In this document: piece by piece, positions 29,557 through 39,715 of the stretch | Numbering within the stretch: position 1 is the first letter of the stretch | How the letters are laid out: the number at the start of each line of letters is the position of its first letter | Assembly: GCA_018654255.1 (NCBI GenBank) | Contig: JABILX010000003.1 | Span: 160,074-224,073 of the forward strand | DNA length: 64,000 nt | Reading direction: 5' to 3' | Origin: Candidatus Peregrinibacteria bacterium | GTDB lineage: Bacteria; Patescibacteriota; Gracilibacteria; UBA1369; LOWO2-01-FULL-3 | Made by a program: the position numbers and the translations under genes | The notes under the pieces: generated by a model | What the model saw: the letters and a program-made list of their open reading frames with translations, nothing else | Database searches by the model: none | What the model was told of the DNA's origin: nothing

Positions 29557-32274
29557 CTAGAAATCATAAAAATTCACAATCGGACCATCAATCGAATGTA
29601 ATTCCGACAATTCAACATTATTGTTTGGCGGTTGATAAGTCTCATACACCTCCAGTGGATTCCCTTCGCCATCCATAGCCTCTATGCTAATCAAATCAAA
29701 CCAAGCGTTGTTAACTTCTTCAGTTGGCAAAGCAACCTCAAGAGTCAAACAGAGATCTTGATTGTTGTATTCCATTGGATTAGTCAAATTAAAGGTAGCA
29801 TAGTCCTCACTCCACTCACTTTCCAAGTCTAAGTAAATCGTATTATCCCAAGTAAACAATCTCACCTGCTCAAAAGGAGATTCGTCTCTCTGGTCATGTT
29901 GATATGTAAAATTATAAACAGTCGCACCACCCTGCGCATGCATACAAACATGGTTCATCGTATAAGGCTCATCGTTGTCCGCCCAATCACTCAAAATCAC
30001 CATCTCGTAAGGAGTATTATAATCCGTCTCCTTATAAATCAAAACTGGCGCAAACCCTGAAATTCTGTACATAATTGGATACACAAAATTCTCCAAATAA
30101 GAATCGGTTTCAGGATCATAAACATAAACCTCTGCAGACGGACCTTGAGGAGGGTCAAGAATTGAAATTGGATCGTTTGGATCAACCGCCTCCGCCTCAA
30201 CAAAATGAGCCGAAAGATCATCAACCTTCAAGCCAAGTAAAACAGTCCCATACCCAGGATCAACCGGGAACTCCTCAACTCTTAATCGATAAGACTCCCA
30301 ACCACCGCTATACAAAGTCGTAGACCCAACAGGGATCACATCCCCTGGCAATACATCAAACACACCAACCTCCTCTTCCGTATAATCCCAGGTATCCTGA
30401 TCTGGGAAATAAGTATATCCCTCATGATACAACTTCAACAAAACTGGATTCTGAAACGCCCCAAACACTTCAAATTCAAAATCTTCAACCTCTATAGCAT
30501 TCCCCACGTCCAACGTAGGAATTGAATGGACAAACTCAAGATGAGCCACGCCAGGCTTTTGATAAACACCAGGAGCAAATTTGTCTTCAGAAATCCACTT
30601 CACACCATTTCCAGACGGAGACCAATCAGCTTTTACAAAAGCATCACCTTCCTCCATATCAATAAAATGCAGGATTCTTCCTTCAAGCCCATCAAAAACT
30701 TGATTGTCACCAACATCTATGGATGGATAGTCATCGTAAGAACCCTCAATCTTATCCCCACTATAATCAACATCAACTAAATTAAGACTAACCTCGCCCG
30801 CCTCTTCCGGATCTACATAAACATAACTACTAATATAAACCCTATTCGCATACGAGAGATCAAGATCAACGTAAATAGTATTCAAGCCAGGCTCCAAAGT
30901 AGCATTAATTATCTCAAAATTATCCGATTTTGGACTGTTGTAATAATACGAAAGCTGCTCAACATTATAATTAATATTAACCTCCAAAGGCTCGTCATAA
31001 GTTGTGTCCAAGTAAAAATCTATACTTTCAACAGAAGCTTCTGTATTTGGGAACGTCTCAATCCAAAAAGACCCAAGCCAATACGAATTGGCTTCAAGCG
31101 GGAGGTAAGATTCACCATTATTACCTTCTAAAAGAATTGCATTCTGATACTCAAACACGTTGAGTGCGCCCTTCAACTCATTATTATCATTCAAAGGTTC
31201 CAACTCGGTCCCATGTTCAATAAAATAAGTAGGCAGACTAGACCCCAACCCCCTCGTAGCAAATTGTGCCCAGAGTGGACGATAATCCTGATCCCATTCT
31301 TCAGGATATACACCAATATATCTAATACTGAACGCCATACACTCTCCCGGATCCAATGAGACTTGGTAAGGGAAATTAATATCCCCAGGCCAATTACCAA
31401 CCCAAGTCAAAACTGGATAATCTAAAATATTAAACTCACCATCAACCGTATACGCCTTCACCTCAAATTCTACTTCTCCACCCTTGGCCCCATCCATCTC
31501 AAAAGCTACTGAATCAATCATCGCAGCTTGAGTCCCAAGAGTACACGCAATAAAATTTGATGCAGTACGAGGATCTTCAGCAGAAAGAGTATCAGTATTT
31601 ATCGTAAGAACAGGAGGGGTAAATGGGAAAACCCAAACAAAATCCCCGGTATAATCCTCAGGCTTGGTCACAAACAAGTCTATATAAGCAGAAATATATC
31701 CAAAGAAATCAAAAACACCATCCTCACCAATATAATCCTCCGGATTCAAAACTGGCTCAGGCTCAGGTGGCTCCGGCTCAGATGTATAATACCCTTCCTC
31801 TTCCTCACATTCCTCCCCCTCTTCACACTCTTCTTCCTCGAACCAATCCCCTTTCCCATCACCATCGCTTATAAACTGAGTATCTTTAAAGAAATACTCA
31901 TGAAACCCTTTCATAAAAGCCAGATACTCTTTATCAAATTTCCTCATGTTTTCAAAATACTCTTTCATATTTTCCATCTGTTCTTTCGTAGGCTCATCCG
32001 TAATAAGCGTCAATGTTCCATCTTTATTTTCTTTGAAAAGTTCTTTTCGAATTTCGACAGTTTCACTAACCATTTTTTTAATCTTCCGAGTATCTCCTCG
32101 ATCCAATCTCGAGTCCTTATCTAAAGTAAGCCCTCGAACAATCGGGATTCTGCTAGCCATCTCGCGCATCGAATCGCCCAAAGATGAAAAGTCCACATTA
32201 GATGACCCAACAAAAGCACCGCCTGCTATCACAAAAATAAACACAAGCAGCATTACCTTGATTTTTTTAGACAT
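29557..32274 (-). CDS. Large secreted or surface-anchored protein, 905 aa
   Basis: An N-terminal signal-anchor (residues 5-24, 'KVMLLVFIFVIAGGAFVGSS') is followed by a helical stalk ('EQMENMKEYFENMRKFDKEY'). A highly acidic patch comes next ('EEEECEEGEECEEEEGYY'), then a Pro/Glu linker. The remaining about 700 residues are beta-rich and Asp/Asn/Tyr-rich, with several similar blocks ('NEDLxLTLEV', 'GLNTIYVDLDLSYANRVYIS'), suggesting Ig- or adhesin-like modules facing outwards. I do not recognise the modules. No sortase or SLH motif is visible at the end ('SIDGPIVNFYDF'). A terminator follows. It may mediate surface attachment. Confidence 0.75.
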   Translation of the reverse strand: MSKKIKVMLLVFIFVIAGGAFVGSSNVDFSSLGDSMREMASRIPIVRGLTLDKDSRLDRGDTRKIKKMVSETVEIRKELFKENKDGTLTLITDEPTKEQMENMKEYFENMRKFDKEYLAFMKGFHEYFFKDTQFISDGDGKGDWFEEEECEEGEECEEEEGYYTSEPEPPEPEPVLNPEDYIGEDGVFDFFGYISAYIDLFVTKPEDYTGDFVWVFPFTPPVLTINTDTLSAEDPRTASNFIACTLGTQAAMIDSVAFEMDGAKGGEVEFEVKAYTVDGEFNILDYPVLTWVGNWPGDINFPYQVSLDPGECMAFSIRYIGVYPEEWDQDYRPLWAQFATRGLGSSLPTYFIEHGTELEPLNDNNELKGALNVFEYQNAILLEGNNGESYLPLEANSYWLGSFWIETFPNTEASVESIDFYLDTTYDEPLEVNINYNVEQLSYYYNSPKSDNFEIINATLEPGLNTIYVDLDLSYANRVYISSYVYVDPEEAGEVSLNLVDVDYSGDKIEGSYDDYPSIDVGDNQVFDGLEGRILHFIDMEEGDAFVKADWSPSGNGVKWISEDKFAPGVYQKPGVAHLEFVHSIPTLDVGNAIEVEDFEFEVFGAFQNPVLLKLYHEGYTYFPDQDTWDYTEEEVGVFDVLPGDVIPVGSTTLYSGGWESYRLRVEEFPVDPGYGTVLLGLKVDDLSAHFVEAEAVDPNDPISILDPPQGPSAEVYVYDPETDSYLENFVYPIMYRISGFAPVLIYKETDYNTPYEMVILSDWADNDEPYTMNHVCMHAQGGATVYNFTYQHDQRDESPFEQVRLFTWDNTIYLDLESEWSEDYATFNLTNPMEYNNQDLCLTLEVALPTEEVNNAWFDLISIEAMDGEGNPLEVYETYQPPNNNVELSELHSIDGPIVNFYDF

Positions 32275-32343
32275 AGAAATAGGTTAAAGATTGATTTTCC
32301 CCCTTAAAATATATAAAGTACTTCCAGTATCATAGCAAAGAAT

Positions 32344-33384
32344 ATGGAAAATCTCGACAAATTAAAAAAAGAGGCTTTACAATTAATTGAAAAAGCAAAA
32401 AGCTTGCCTTCGTTAAAAGAATTAGAAGTTAAGTTTTTAGGAAGAAAAGGCCAATTAACGACACTTTTACGCGACCTCAAAAATCTGCCCGAAAACAAAC
32501 GAAAACGCGCAGGCCAAGACCTAAATATCCTCAAGACAGAGTTAGAAAACACATTTAGCAAAAAAGAAAAAACTCTAGAAAAAACAGACATGGAGGCAAA
32601 CCTGAGCAAAGAGTTTTTTGACACAACTTATCCAGGAGCAGAACGCCAGACCGGAGCAATCCACATCTTGAGCCAAACCCAAAAAGAAGTTGAAGACATC
32701 TTCAGCCAAATGGGGTTCATGATCGTGGACGGCCCTGAAATCGAAAGTGAATACTACAACTTTGAAGGACTAAACATACCCGCAGACCATCCGGCAAGAG
32801 ACATGCAAGACACCTTCTTTATCGAAGGGAAACCAGACCGCAAACAAGGACGCTTGGTCTTAAGGACACACACCTCCCCAAACCAAGTAAGAGCTATGGA
32901 AAAATATGGCGCTCCACTCCGAATGATCGTACCAGGTCGTGTATTCAGAAATGAAGCGACAGACGCGCGCCACGAACATACCTTCCACCAAGTTGAAGGA
33001 ATGCTAATAGATAAAGAAATATCAATCGCAACTCTAAAAGGCATCATGAAAGAATTTCTCTCGAGACTTTTCGGCAAAGAAGTCGAAGTCCGCTTCCGAC
33101 CAGGATACTTCCCTTTTGTCGAACCTGGCATGGAACTAGATTTCTCATGCTTACTTTGTAACGGAAAAGGCTGCCGAGTCTGTAAAAAAACCGGATGGGT
33201 CGAATTTATGGGGGCGGGAATGACTCACGAACACGTTCTCCGTGCAGGAGGTGTCGATCCAAAAAAATATCAAGGATGGGCGTTTGGGTTCGGACTAGAA
33301 AGACTTGTTATGATGAGATATGGCATCAACGACATACGCTACTTCCAAGGTGGCGACCTTAGATTCATTAATCAATTCAAATAA
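32344..33384 (+). CDS. pheS: Phenylalanyl-tRNA synthetase alpha subunit
   Basis: 346 aa. Catalytic subunit of the alpha2-beta2 enzyme that charges tRNA-Phe. N-terminal coiled coil ('DKLKKEALQLIEKAKSLPSL'), then class II motifs 2 and 3: 'DARHEHTFHQVEGMLIDK' and 'AFGFGLERLVMMRYGI'. A four-Cys knuckle 'CLLCNGKGCRVCKKTGW' occurs before the last motif, as in a subset of bacterial PheS. The promoter is TTGATT-17-TAAAGT, about 30 bases upstream. pheT follows directly. Confidence 0.97.
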   Translation: MENLDKLKKEALQLIEKAKSLPSLKELEVKFLGRKGQLTTLLRDLKNLPENKRKRAGQDLNILKTELENTFSKKEKTLEKTDMEANLSKEFFDTTYPGAERQTGAIHILSQTQKEVEDIFSQMGFMIVDGPEIESEYYNFEGLNIPADHPARDMQDTFFIEGKPDRKQGRLVLRTHTSPNQVRAMEKYGAPLRMIVPGRVFRNEATDARHEHTFHQVEGMLIDKEISIATLKGIMKEFLSRLFGKEVEVRFRPGYFPFVEPGMELDFSCLLCNGKGCRVCKKTGWVEFMGAGMTHEHVLRAGGVDPKKYQGWAFGFGLERLVMMRYGINDIRYFQGGDLRFINQFK

Positions 33385-35799
33385 ATGTACGTTTCTCTCG
33401 AATGGCTAAAACAATTCACATCAATTCCAAAAGGCATTAAGCCCGAAGAATTGGCAAGCACCCTAACTCTAAAGACAGCAGAAGTCGAAGGCTTTAGCGA
33501 AGGATCAGAACTCCTAGACGGAGTTGTTGTAGGCCAAGTAAAAGAGCTTCACCCACATCCCAACGCAGACAAACTTCGAATAGCAATGGTTTCGATTGGA
33601 TCAAGTCAACCAAACGCAAAAGTAGTGTGTGGAGGCGATAACCTTGAAGAAGGCATGTTGATTGCGTATGCGGAACCAGGCTGCAAAGTGAAATGGCACG
33701 GCGAAGGAGAACCCGTAGTTCTGGAAAAAGTGAAAATTCGAGGAGAAGAAAGCGCAGGAATGATTTGTGCAAGCGAAGAAATCGGATTAGAAAAACCAAA
33801 AAGCGAAGGCCCTGAAAGCATTCTCGACCTATCTGCAATGAAACCAAAGCCAGGAACTCCAATAGCAGAGCTCCTAAAACTCGACGATACGGTATTCGAA
33901 TTCGACAACAAATCTCTAACTCACAGACCAGACCTTTGGGGTCACTACGGAATTGCTCGTGAAGTTTCAGCAATATACAAGACACCATTCAAACAACTAA
34001 ACCCAAAACCAAAACTCCCAACAAAAGGAGACAAACTAAAAGTCGACATACATTCATACGATCTATGTCCACGATACTGCGGAGTCGTTATCAAAAACAT
34101 CACAATCCAGGATTCTCCAGAATGGATAAAAAAACGCCTCAAAGCAGTCGGACACCAGACGTACAACAACATAGTTGATGTAACGAACTACATTTCATCT
34201 GAACTCGGCCAACCTCTCCACGCATTCGACAGAAACTTGATCAAAAAAGGAATCGTAGTCCGAACTGCAACCAAGGGAGAAAAAATCAAAGCAATCGACG
34301 AAAAAACATACAAGCTAACAGAAGAAATGCTACTCATCGCTGACCACGAAAATCCAATTGCAATAGCAGGAGTAATGGGTGGCCACGAATCAGGAATCAA
34401 TCCAGACACAACTGAAATAATTATAGAATCCGCAAACTTCAACGGAGCAAATGTCCGTAGAACAGCGACAACATTAGGCCTCAGAACAGAGTCAGTCCAA
34501 AGATTCGAAAAACAACTCGACCCAGAGCTCGCACACCTAGCGATGCTCCGAGCAATTGAGCTCATCCTAGAAGTAAGCCCAGGAGCAACAGTCGCAGGAC
34601 CAATCACGGACAATCACGCTCCAAAAAAGAAACCACGAACAATAGAACTCGACCCAGCTCGAACAGCTTCAAAAATTGGAATACAAATCGACAAAGCACA
34701 AATCAAAGAAATTTTAACTGGCCTTCAGTTCAAGGTAACTCCAGGCACAAAAAACACACTCAAAGTAGAAGTGCCTTCATTCCGCGCACAAAAAGACGTC
34801 AGCACAGAAGACGACCTAATCGAAGAAGTAGCTCGCATCTACGGATACGACAAAATTGAGCCAGTCCTCCCTTCCCTACCAACAAAACTACCAGAAGAAA
34901 ATCCAGAAAGGACAGTCAAACACGACCTAAGAAAATTCCTGAGCTATGGTCTGAACTTCAACGAAATTCAAAGCTATTCATTCTATTCAAAAGACGACTT
35001 AGAGAACTGTAGTCTCGACGAAGAAACCCATGTCAAAATCGAAAATTACTTGTCAGAAGACCAAACACACATGCGCACAACCCTTGTGCCAAACCTATTA
35101 AAAACAATACATTCAAATACGAAAAATCATCCGGAATTCAAACTTTATGAAATCGGTCGAACATACAAAGACATAGGAGAATTCTTCCCACTAGAAGAAA
35201 AATGGGTCTGCGGAGCAATCCACAACACAGACAAAAACAAATTCTACCAAGCAAAAGGAGCCGCCGAAGCAATTTTGAGATATCTAAAAATCCCATTCTA
35301 CAAACTCATCCCTAGCTGCGAAATACCATACGCACATCCAAACGAATCCATAACAATAATGGCTCCAACTGGAGAAACGTTAGGAATGATTTTCACGCTC
35401 CACCCTCAGACAGCAAAGAATTTTTCTCTCCAATCAAACCCAACACTGTTTGAATTAAACTTTTCAGCGTTAATAAACCTCGCTAAAAAAGGACGATCAT
35501 TCAAAGATCTTCCAAAATTCCCAGGAACACTTCTGGACATATCGGTCCTCGTAGACAAAACCATAGAAATTGGAACGCTCAAAAACGCAATTGAAAAAGC
35601 AGACAAATCACTCATAAAATCCGTTGAACTCTTTGATCTATACGAAGGCGACAACATCGCCGCTGACAAAAAGTCCGTAGCCTTCAAAATAACTCTTCAG
35701 GCAGAAGATCGCACCCTCAAAGACGAGGACATGAAACGAATTCAAGAACAGATCTTCTCAAATCTTCAAAAACTAGGCGGTAAAATCAGAGGCCTTTAA
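33385..35799 (+). CDS. pheT: Phenylalanyl-tRNA synthetase beta subunit
   Basis: 804 aa, starting on the base after the pheS stop. Domains in order: EMAP-like tRNA-binding domain (residues about 40-150, 'GVVVGQVKELHPHPNADKLR'), B3/4 editing domain ('YNNIVDVTNYISSELGQPLHA', 'VMGGHESGI'), B5 domains, the catalytic-like core, and the C-terminal ferredoxin-fold anticodon-binding domain ('LPKFPGTLLDISVLVD'). Full length. Both subunits come from one transcript, which probably continues into the PBP gene 11 bases downstream. Confidence 0.97.
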   Translation: MYVSLEWLKQFTSIPKGIKPEELASTLTLKTAEVEGFSEGSELLDGVVVGQVKELHPHPNADKLRIAMVSIGSSQPNAKVVCGGDNLEEGMLIAYAEPGCKVKWHGEGEPVVLEKVKIRGEESAGMICASEEIGLEKPKSEGPESILDLSAMKPKPGTPIAELLKLDDTVFEFDNKSLTHRPDLWGHYGIAREVSAIYKTPFKQLNPKPKLPTKGDKLKVDIHSYDLCPRYCGVVIKNITIQDSPEWIKKRLKAVGHQTYNNIVDVTNYISSELGQPLHAFDRNLIKKGIVVRTATKGEKIKAIDEKTYKLTEEMLLIADHENPIAIAGVMGGHESGINPDTTEIIIESANFNGANVRRTATTLGLRTESVQRFEKQLDPELAHLAMLRAIELILEVSPGATVAGPITDNHAPKKKPRTIELDPARTASKIGIQIDKAQIKEILTGLQFKVTPGTKNTLKVEVPSFRAQKDVSTEDDLIEEVARIYGYDKIEPVLPSLPTKLPEENPERTVKHDLRKFLSYGLNFNEIQSYSFYSKDDLENCSLDEETHVKIENYLSEDQTHMRTTLVPNLLKTIHSNTKNHPEFKLYEIGRTYKDIGEFFPLEEKWVCGAIHNTDKNKFYQAKGAAEAILRYLKIPFYKLIPSCEIPYAHPNESITIMAPTGETLGMIFTLHPQTAKNFSLQSNPTLFELNFSALINLAKKGRSFKDLPKFPGTLLDISVLVDKTIEIGTLKNAIEKADKSLIKSVELFDLYEGDNIAADKKSVAFKITLQAEDRTLKDEDMKRIQEQIFSNLQKLGGKIRGL

Positions 35800-35810
35800 A
35801 CAATAAAAAA

Positions 35811-38549
35811 ATGATTAAAAACTACCACAAAAAAATAATTGGCCAACTTCGCCACCACGTACCAGGCAGCGAAGAACATTTAGGAAAAAGAATCGCATTC
35901 TGGATTCTAGCAATTGGACTTTCACTAGGACTACTCGGACTAATCACCCTGGTCGCACTAATAGGAATAATCTCAATCACCCTCCCAGACATATCAGATT
36001 TGGAATCTTTGAGCGCGGCACAATCGACAGAAATATACGACCGCGACGAAAACTTACTCTACACAGTCCACGGCGAAGAAAACCGAGAATTTGTGCCACT
36101 TGAAGAAATTTCCCAAAATCTAATCGACGCAACGATCTCAATCGAAGACGACGAATTCTACTCACATAGCGGATTTGATATCCCGGCGTTAATAAAAGTA
36201 GCCCTATATGAAATCTTCGGAATAGGAACTCAACGTGGAGGATCAACGATCACTCAACAGTACATAAAAAATGCATTCCTCTCTACCGAACGAAGCTACG
36301 TCAGAAAGTTAAAAGAACTGATCCTTTCCCTCAGGCTTGAAAGAGAATACGAAAAAGACAAAATCCTAGAACTATACTTGAACAGAATCCCATACGGAAA
36401 CAACGCATACGGCACCCAAAAAGCCGCTGAAATATACTTCGGCAAAGACGCAAAAGATCTGACCCTAGGAGAATCAGCAATCCTAGCAGCTCTTCCACAA
36501 GCACCATCAAGATACAATCCATTTGGTGATAACAAATACTCTCATTTATTAAAAGAATTTACCGAAGAAGAATTATTCCTCAGAAAAGTCGAATCAGAAA
36601 GCGACCTAGAAACTGAAGAATACATTCGAGGATGTATCGGCCAACACATCGAACTGCCTGACGGAACAAAAATATATATCACTGGAAGAAGCGACCTTGT
36701 CCTCTCAAGAATGGAAACGCTCGGACGCATCACGTCTGAAGAACGCCAAGATGCAGTAAACGAAATCCAATCAATTGAATTCAACGAATACAGAGAGACG
36801 ATAGCTCATCCACATTTCGTCCTATACATAAAAGCATATCTCGAAGACAAATACGGAAAAGACGTTGTTGAGACCGGAGGTCTAAAAGTCTACACAACAC
36901 TAGACCCTGAACTACAAGAACACGCCGAAGAAGTAGCCCTAACCAAAGGTGAATACAACGAATCAGCGTACGGAGCAAACAACACTGCGGTCCTAACAGC
37001 AAACGCAAAAACAGGAGAAATCTTAGCAATGGTAGGTAGTCGTGATTACTACAACGAAGACATCGATGGAAACGTAAACGTGGTAACCAGAGCTCGCCAA
37101 CCAGGATCTTCATTCAAGCCAATCGTCTACGCCCAAGCTTTTTACAACGGCTACGGACCAGCAAGTGTAATCTATGACGTGCCAACAAAATTCGGCCAAG
37201 ACGAACCACAAAACTACGACGGGGAATTCAAAGGACAAATATCTATCAGACAAGCTCTTGGCCAATCCAGAAATATCCCAGCCATAAAAACCTACTTCCT
37301 GGCAGGATCACAAGACTACATCATAGACCTAGCTGAAAAACTCGGAATAACATCTCTAAACAAAGCACACAGTTACGGTTACCCGCTAGCACTAGGAGCA
37401 GGAGAGGTCCCCTTAATTGAAATGGTCACAGCTTTCAGCACCTTTGCAAACGAAGGTAAGAAACCAGATTTAACACCAATCATAAGAATCGAAAATGGAA
37501 ACGGAGACATCATCGAAGAATACGAAGAAAAGGAATTCGACGAAGTCCTAGACCCACAAATCGCTTTCCTAATAAGCCACATAATGTCTGACGAATCGGT
37601 GAAAATCGGCGGAAACTTATCTCTAGACGGATTCACTGTCGCAGCAAAAACAGGAACATCAACAAAAGAAAATAAGAAGGAAGCTTCAGGATCGGTAGCG
37701 CCAGCAGACGGCTGGGTAATTGGGTACACTCCAACTATCGTAACTGGCGTATGGATCGGAAACACAGACGGATCATCTCTTTCCTACAACGCAAATGGAC
37801 ACGACTCAGCAGGCCCAATTTTCAAATCAGTAATGTACAAAGCCCTAGAAGGCAGACAAAACGAAGCATTCGTAGAGCCAGATGGAATCCAACACGTTTC
37901 AATAGCAACAACATCAGGACTTCTCCCATCTAGCAACACGCCAGCAGCATTCATAAAAGAAGAGGTCTTCGCAAACTTTGCGGTCCCAACAGAAATAGAC
38001 AACAGTTTTAATTTAGTAAAAATCGACAGCATTTCAGGAAAGCTAGCAACGCAATACACGCCGGAAGCAACAGTCAAAGAAGTTCTATACATAAACCACC
38101 AACCAATAGCAGCTTATGCAAAATGGGCACGCGCAATAATCGATTGGTATTCGGTAAAAGGAGCCGACGAACTACCGGCAAACTTGGGAGGAATGAATGT
38201 TTCATTTGGATTACCTCCAACAGAACTCGACGACATACACACAGCAGAAACCATAGACAGCCAACCGGAAATAGAGATAACCGACCCATCCCCAAATTCA
38301 CAAATTCTAAGAAACGAAAACTTCCAGGTTGAGGTACAATATGATGCTCCAAACGGCGTTTCCAAAATAGAATTCTACATAGACGACGACCTGAAATACA
38401 CCGCAAGAAGTGCTCCTTTTGTAGGCTCACTGAAATTCCCAAAATACGTAACTCAGGGAACCCGCCACATCATAACAGCAAGAATCACAGACACTCTAGG
38501 ATTTGTTTCTGAATCTGTTATTGAAGTGAAAATAAAGAAAACCGACTAG
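35811..38549 (+). CDS. Class A penicillin-binding protein (PBP1A type) with C-terminal Ig-like domain
   Basis: 912 aa. Bifunctional peptidoglycan polymerase and crosslinker. One membrane helix (about residues 28-58) precedes the GT51 glycosyltransferase: 'SIEDDEFYSHSGFD' (about 111) and 'QRGGSTITQQYIKNAF' (about 140). Transpeptidase motifs are SxxK 'PGSSFKP' (about 432) and KTG 'AAKTGTSTKEN' (about 612). From about 815 a bacterial Ig-like domain follows ('PEIEITDPSPNSQILRN', 'ARITDTLGFVSESVIEVKI'), as in some Firmicute PBPs. It is 11 bases after pheT. Confidence 0.95.
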   Translation: MIKNYHKKIIGQLRHHVPGSEEHLGKRIAFWILAIGLSLGLLGLITLVALIGIISITLPDISDLESLSAAQSTEIYDRDENLLYTVHGEENREFVPLEEISQNLIDATISIEDDEFYSHSGFDIPALIKVALYEIFGIGTQRGGSTITQQYIKNAFLSTERSYVRKLKELILSLRLEREYEKDKILELYLNRIPYGNNAYGTQKAAEIYFGKDAKDLTLGESAILAALPQAPSRYNPFGDNKYSHLLKEFTEEELFLRKVESESDLETEEYIRGCIGQHIELPDGTKIYITGRSDLVLSRMETLGRITSEERQDAVNEIQSIEFNEYRETIAHPHFVLYIKAYLEDKYGKDVVETGGLKVYTTLDPELQEHAEEVALTKGEYNESAYGANNTAVLTANAKTGEILAMVGSRDYYNEDIDGNVNVVTRARQPGSSFKPIVYAQAFYNGYGPASVIYDVPTKFGQDEPQNYDGEFKGQISIRQALGQSRNIPAIKTYFLAGSQDYIIDLAEKLGITSLNKAHSYGYPLALGAGEVPLIEMVTAFSTFANEGKKPDLTPIIRIENGNGDIIEEYEEKEFDEVLDPQIAFLISHIMSDESVKIGGNLSLDGFTVAAKTGTSTKENKKEASGSVAPADGWVIGYTPTIVTGVWIGNTDGSSLSYNANGHDSAGPIFKSVMYKALEGRQNEAFVEPDGIQHVSIATTSGLLPSSNTPAAFIKEEVFANFAVPTEIDNSFNLVKIDSISGKLATQYTPEATVKEVLYINHQPIAAYAKWARAIIDWYSVKGADELPANLGGMNVSFGLPPTELDDIHTAETIDSQPEIEITDPSPNSQILRNENFQVEVQYDAPNGVSKIEFYIDDDLKYTARSAPFVGSLKFPKYVTQGTRHIITARITDTLGFVSESVIEVKIKKTD

Positions 38550-38594
38550 ACTCACACCACCCCGATCTAGCCACCAAAAACCACGCCCACAGGG

Positions 38595-38623
38595 TTGTTT
38601 GGCCCACCCTTTTGTGTTATAAT
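38595..38623 (+). promoter_or_regulatory. Promoter for the channel gene
   Basis: TTGTTT, 17 bp, TATAAT (context TTGTGTTATAATATA), ATG 17 bases downstream. Confidence 0.65.
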
Positions 38624-38639
38624 ATATAGATAAATTCAT

Positions 38640-39653
38640 ATGAAATACACAAAAGAAAAATTAGAAAAACTACAAAACCGTTGGACCACAACAAAGGGTA
38701 AACACTTGGTTAAAAAGATAAAAGAAACCAGATGTTATTTGAGCCCAATTCTATTCCGTAAAGTCGTCCAAAATTTCTCATACATAAAAGATGAGGAGGT
38801 TGCAGACGGAATCGATCTAAGAGGAATTAATTTGTCAGGTTTTGACTTCAGAGTTCCAGTATTAGAAGATGAATCTGGATTTGAAGAAGAATTGGCAATC
38901 CTGTCTTATATTCACTTTGAAGGCGCAACTCTAAAACACGCGACTTTCCAAGACGGAAAGGTACACGATTGTTTCTTCGAAGATGCAGATCTGAGCCACG
39001 CAAATTTCAAAAACGCATCTCTCAATTCTTGCTCTTTTCAAGACGCAGATCTCTCAGGAATACTCTTGGGAGGCGGCAGTTTGATAAATTGTAATTTCAC
39101 CGACGCCATAACAAGAGACATCAACTTCTCAACAGTCTTAACAGACCAAAACACAGTTTTCAGTAAAAAACTAAAAGACGAGAAAGAAAAAAACTACCAC
39201 TTAGCCAGTGTCGAATACAAACAGATCAAAGAAATGTACAAAAACTCAAGTCTGCATGCTCAAGCAGATTACTATCATTACAGAGAAATGGTGTCTCGAA
39301 GAAACAGTCATATTTGGTACAGCCCACTTCGATGGTTAAATTTCGTATTCGGAGACCTAACATGCAAGTACGGAACGTCAATTAACAGAATTTTGATATG
39401 GATATTGGGAACAATATTTATATTTGCAATGATTTACTGGAACCTCCAAAACGTCCTCTATCACAATTCTGAAACAGTCCTTTCGTTCCTGGACAGCGTC
39501 TACTTCAGCCTAATAACATTCTCTACGGTTGGTTACGGCGACATTCACCCAATCGGCGCATATCGAGTCCTCGCCGGCCTAGAAGGCGTAATTGGAGTAA
39601 TTCTAACGTCACTCTTTACAGTTATCGTGGCTAGAAGAATTATTAGGGATTAA
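38640..39653 (+). CDS. Pentapeptide-repeat potassium channel
   Basis: 337 aa. Residues about 55-165 form a pentapeptide-repeat solenoid (A(D/N)LxX units: 'GIDLRGINLSGFDF', 'DADLSHANFKNASLNSCSFQ', 'DADLSGILLGGGSLINCNF'). A linker leads to a two-helix pore: one span at about 245-265, a pore loop with the potassium selectivity filter 'TFSTVGYGDIHP', and a last span ending 'IVARRIIRD'. This would be a tetrameric K+ channel with a cytoplasmic pentapeptide domain, perhaps a ligand or assembly platform. Such fusions are known but uncommon. It has its own promoter. Confidence 0.9.
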   Translation: MKYTKEKLEKLQNRWTTTKGKHLVKKIKETRCYLSPILFRKVVQNFSYIKDEEVADGIDLRGINLSGFDFRVPVLEDESGFEEELAILSYIHFEGATLKHATFQDGKVHDCFFEDADLSHANFKNASLNSCSFQDADLSGILLGGGSLINCNFTDAITRDINFSTVLTDQNTVFSKKLKDEKEKNYHLASVEYKQIKEMYKNSSLHAQADYYHYREMVSRRNSHIWYSPLRWLNFVFGDLTCKYGTSINRILIWILGTIFIFAMIYWNLQNVLYHNSETVLSFLDSVYFSLITFSTVGYGDIHPIGAYRVLAGLEGVIGVILTSLFTVIVARRIIRD

Positions 39654-39702
39654 GTTTGTAAACAAGCCAAAATCACCACTTCTATTGTCAGCTTTTTTTC
39701 TC

Positions 39703-39708
39703 TATAAT
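39703..39708 (+). promoter_or_regulatory. -10 box for a leaderless methyltransferase mRNA
   Basis: TATAAT ends 7 bases before the ATG at 39716. The -35 region is weak (TTCTAT at 17 bp, or TTGTCA at 12 bp). Confidence 0.5.
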
Positions 39709-39715
39709 CCAAACC

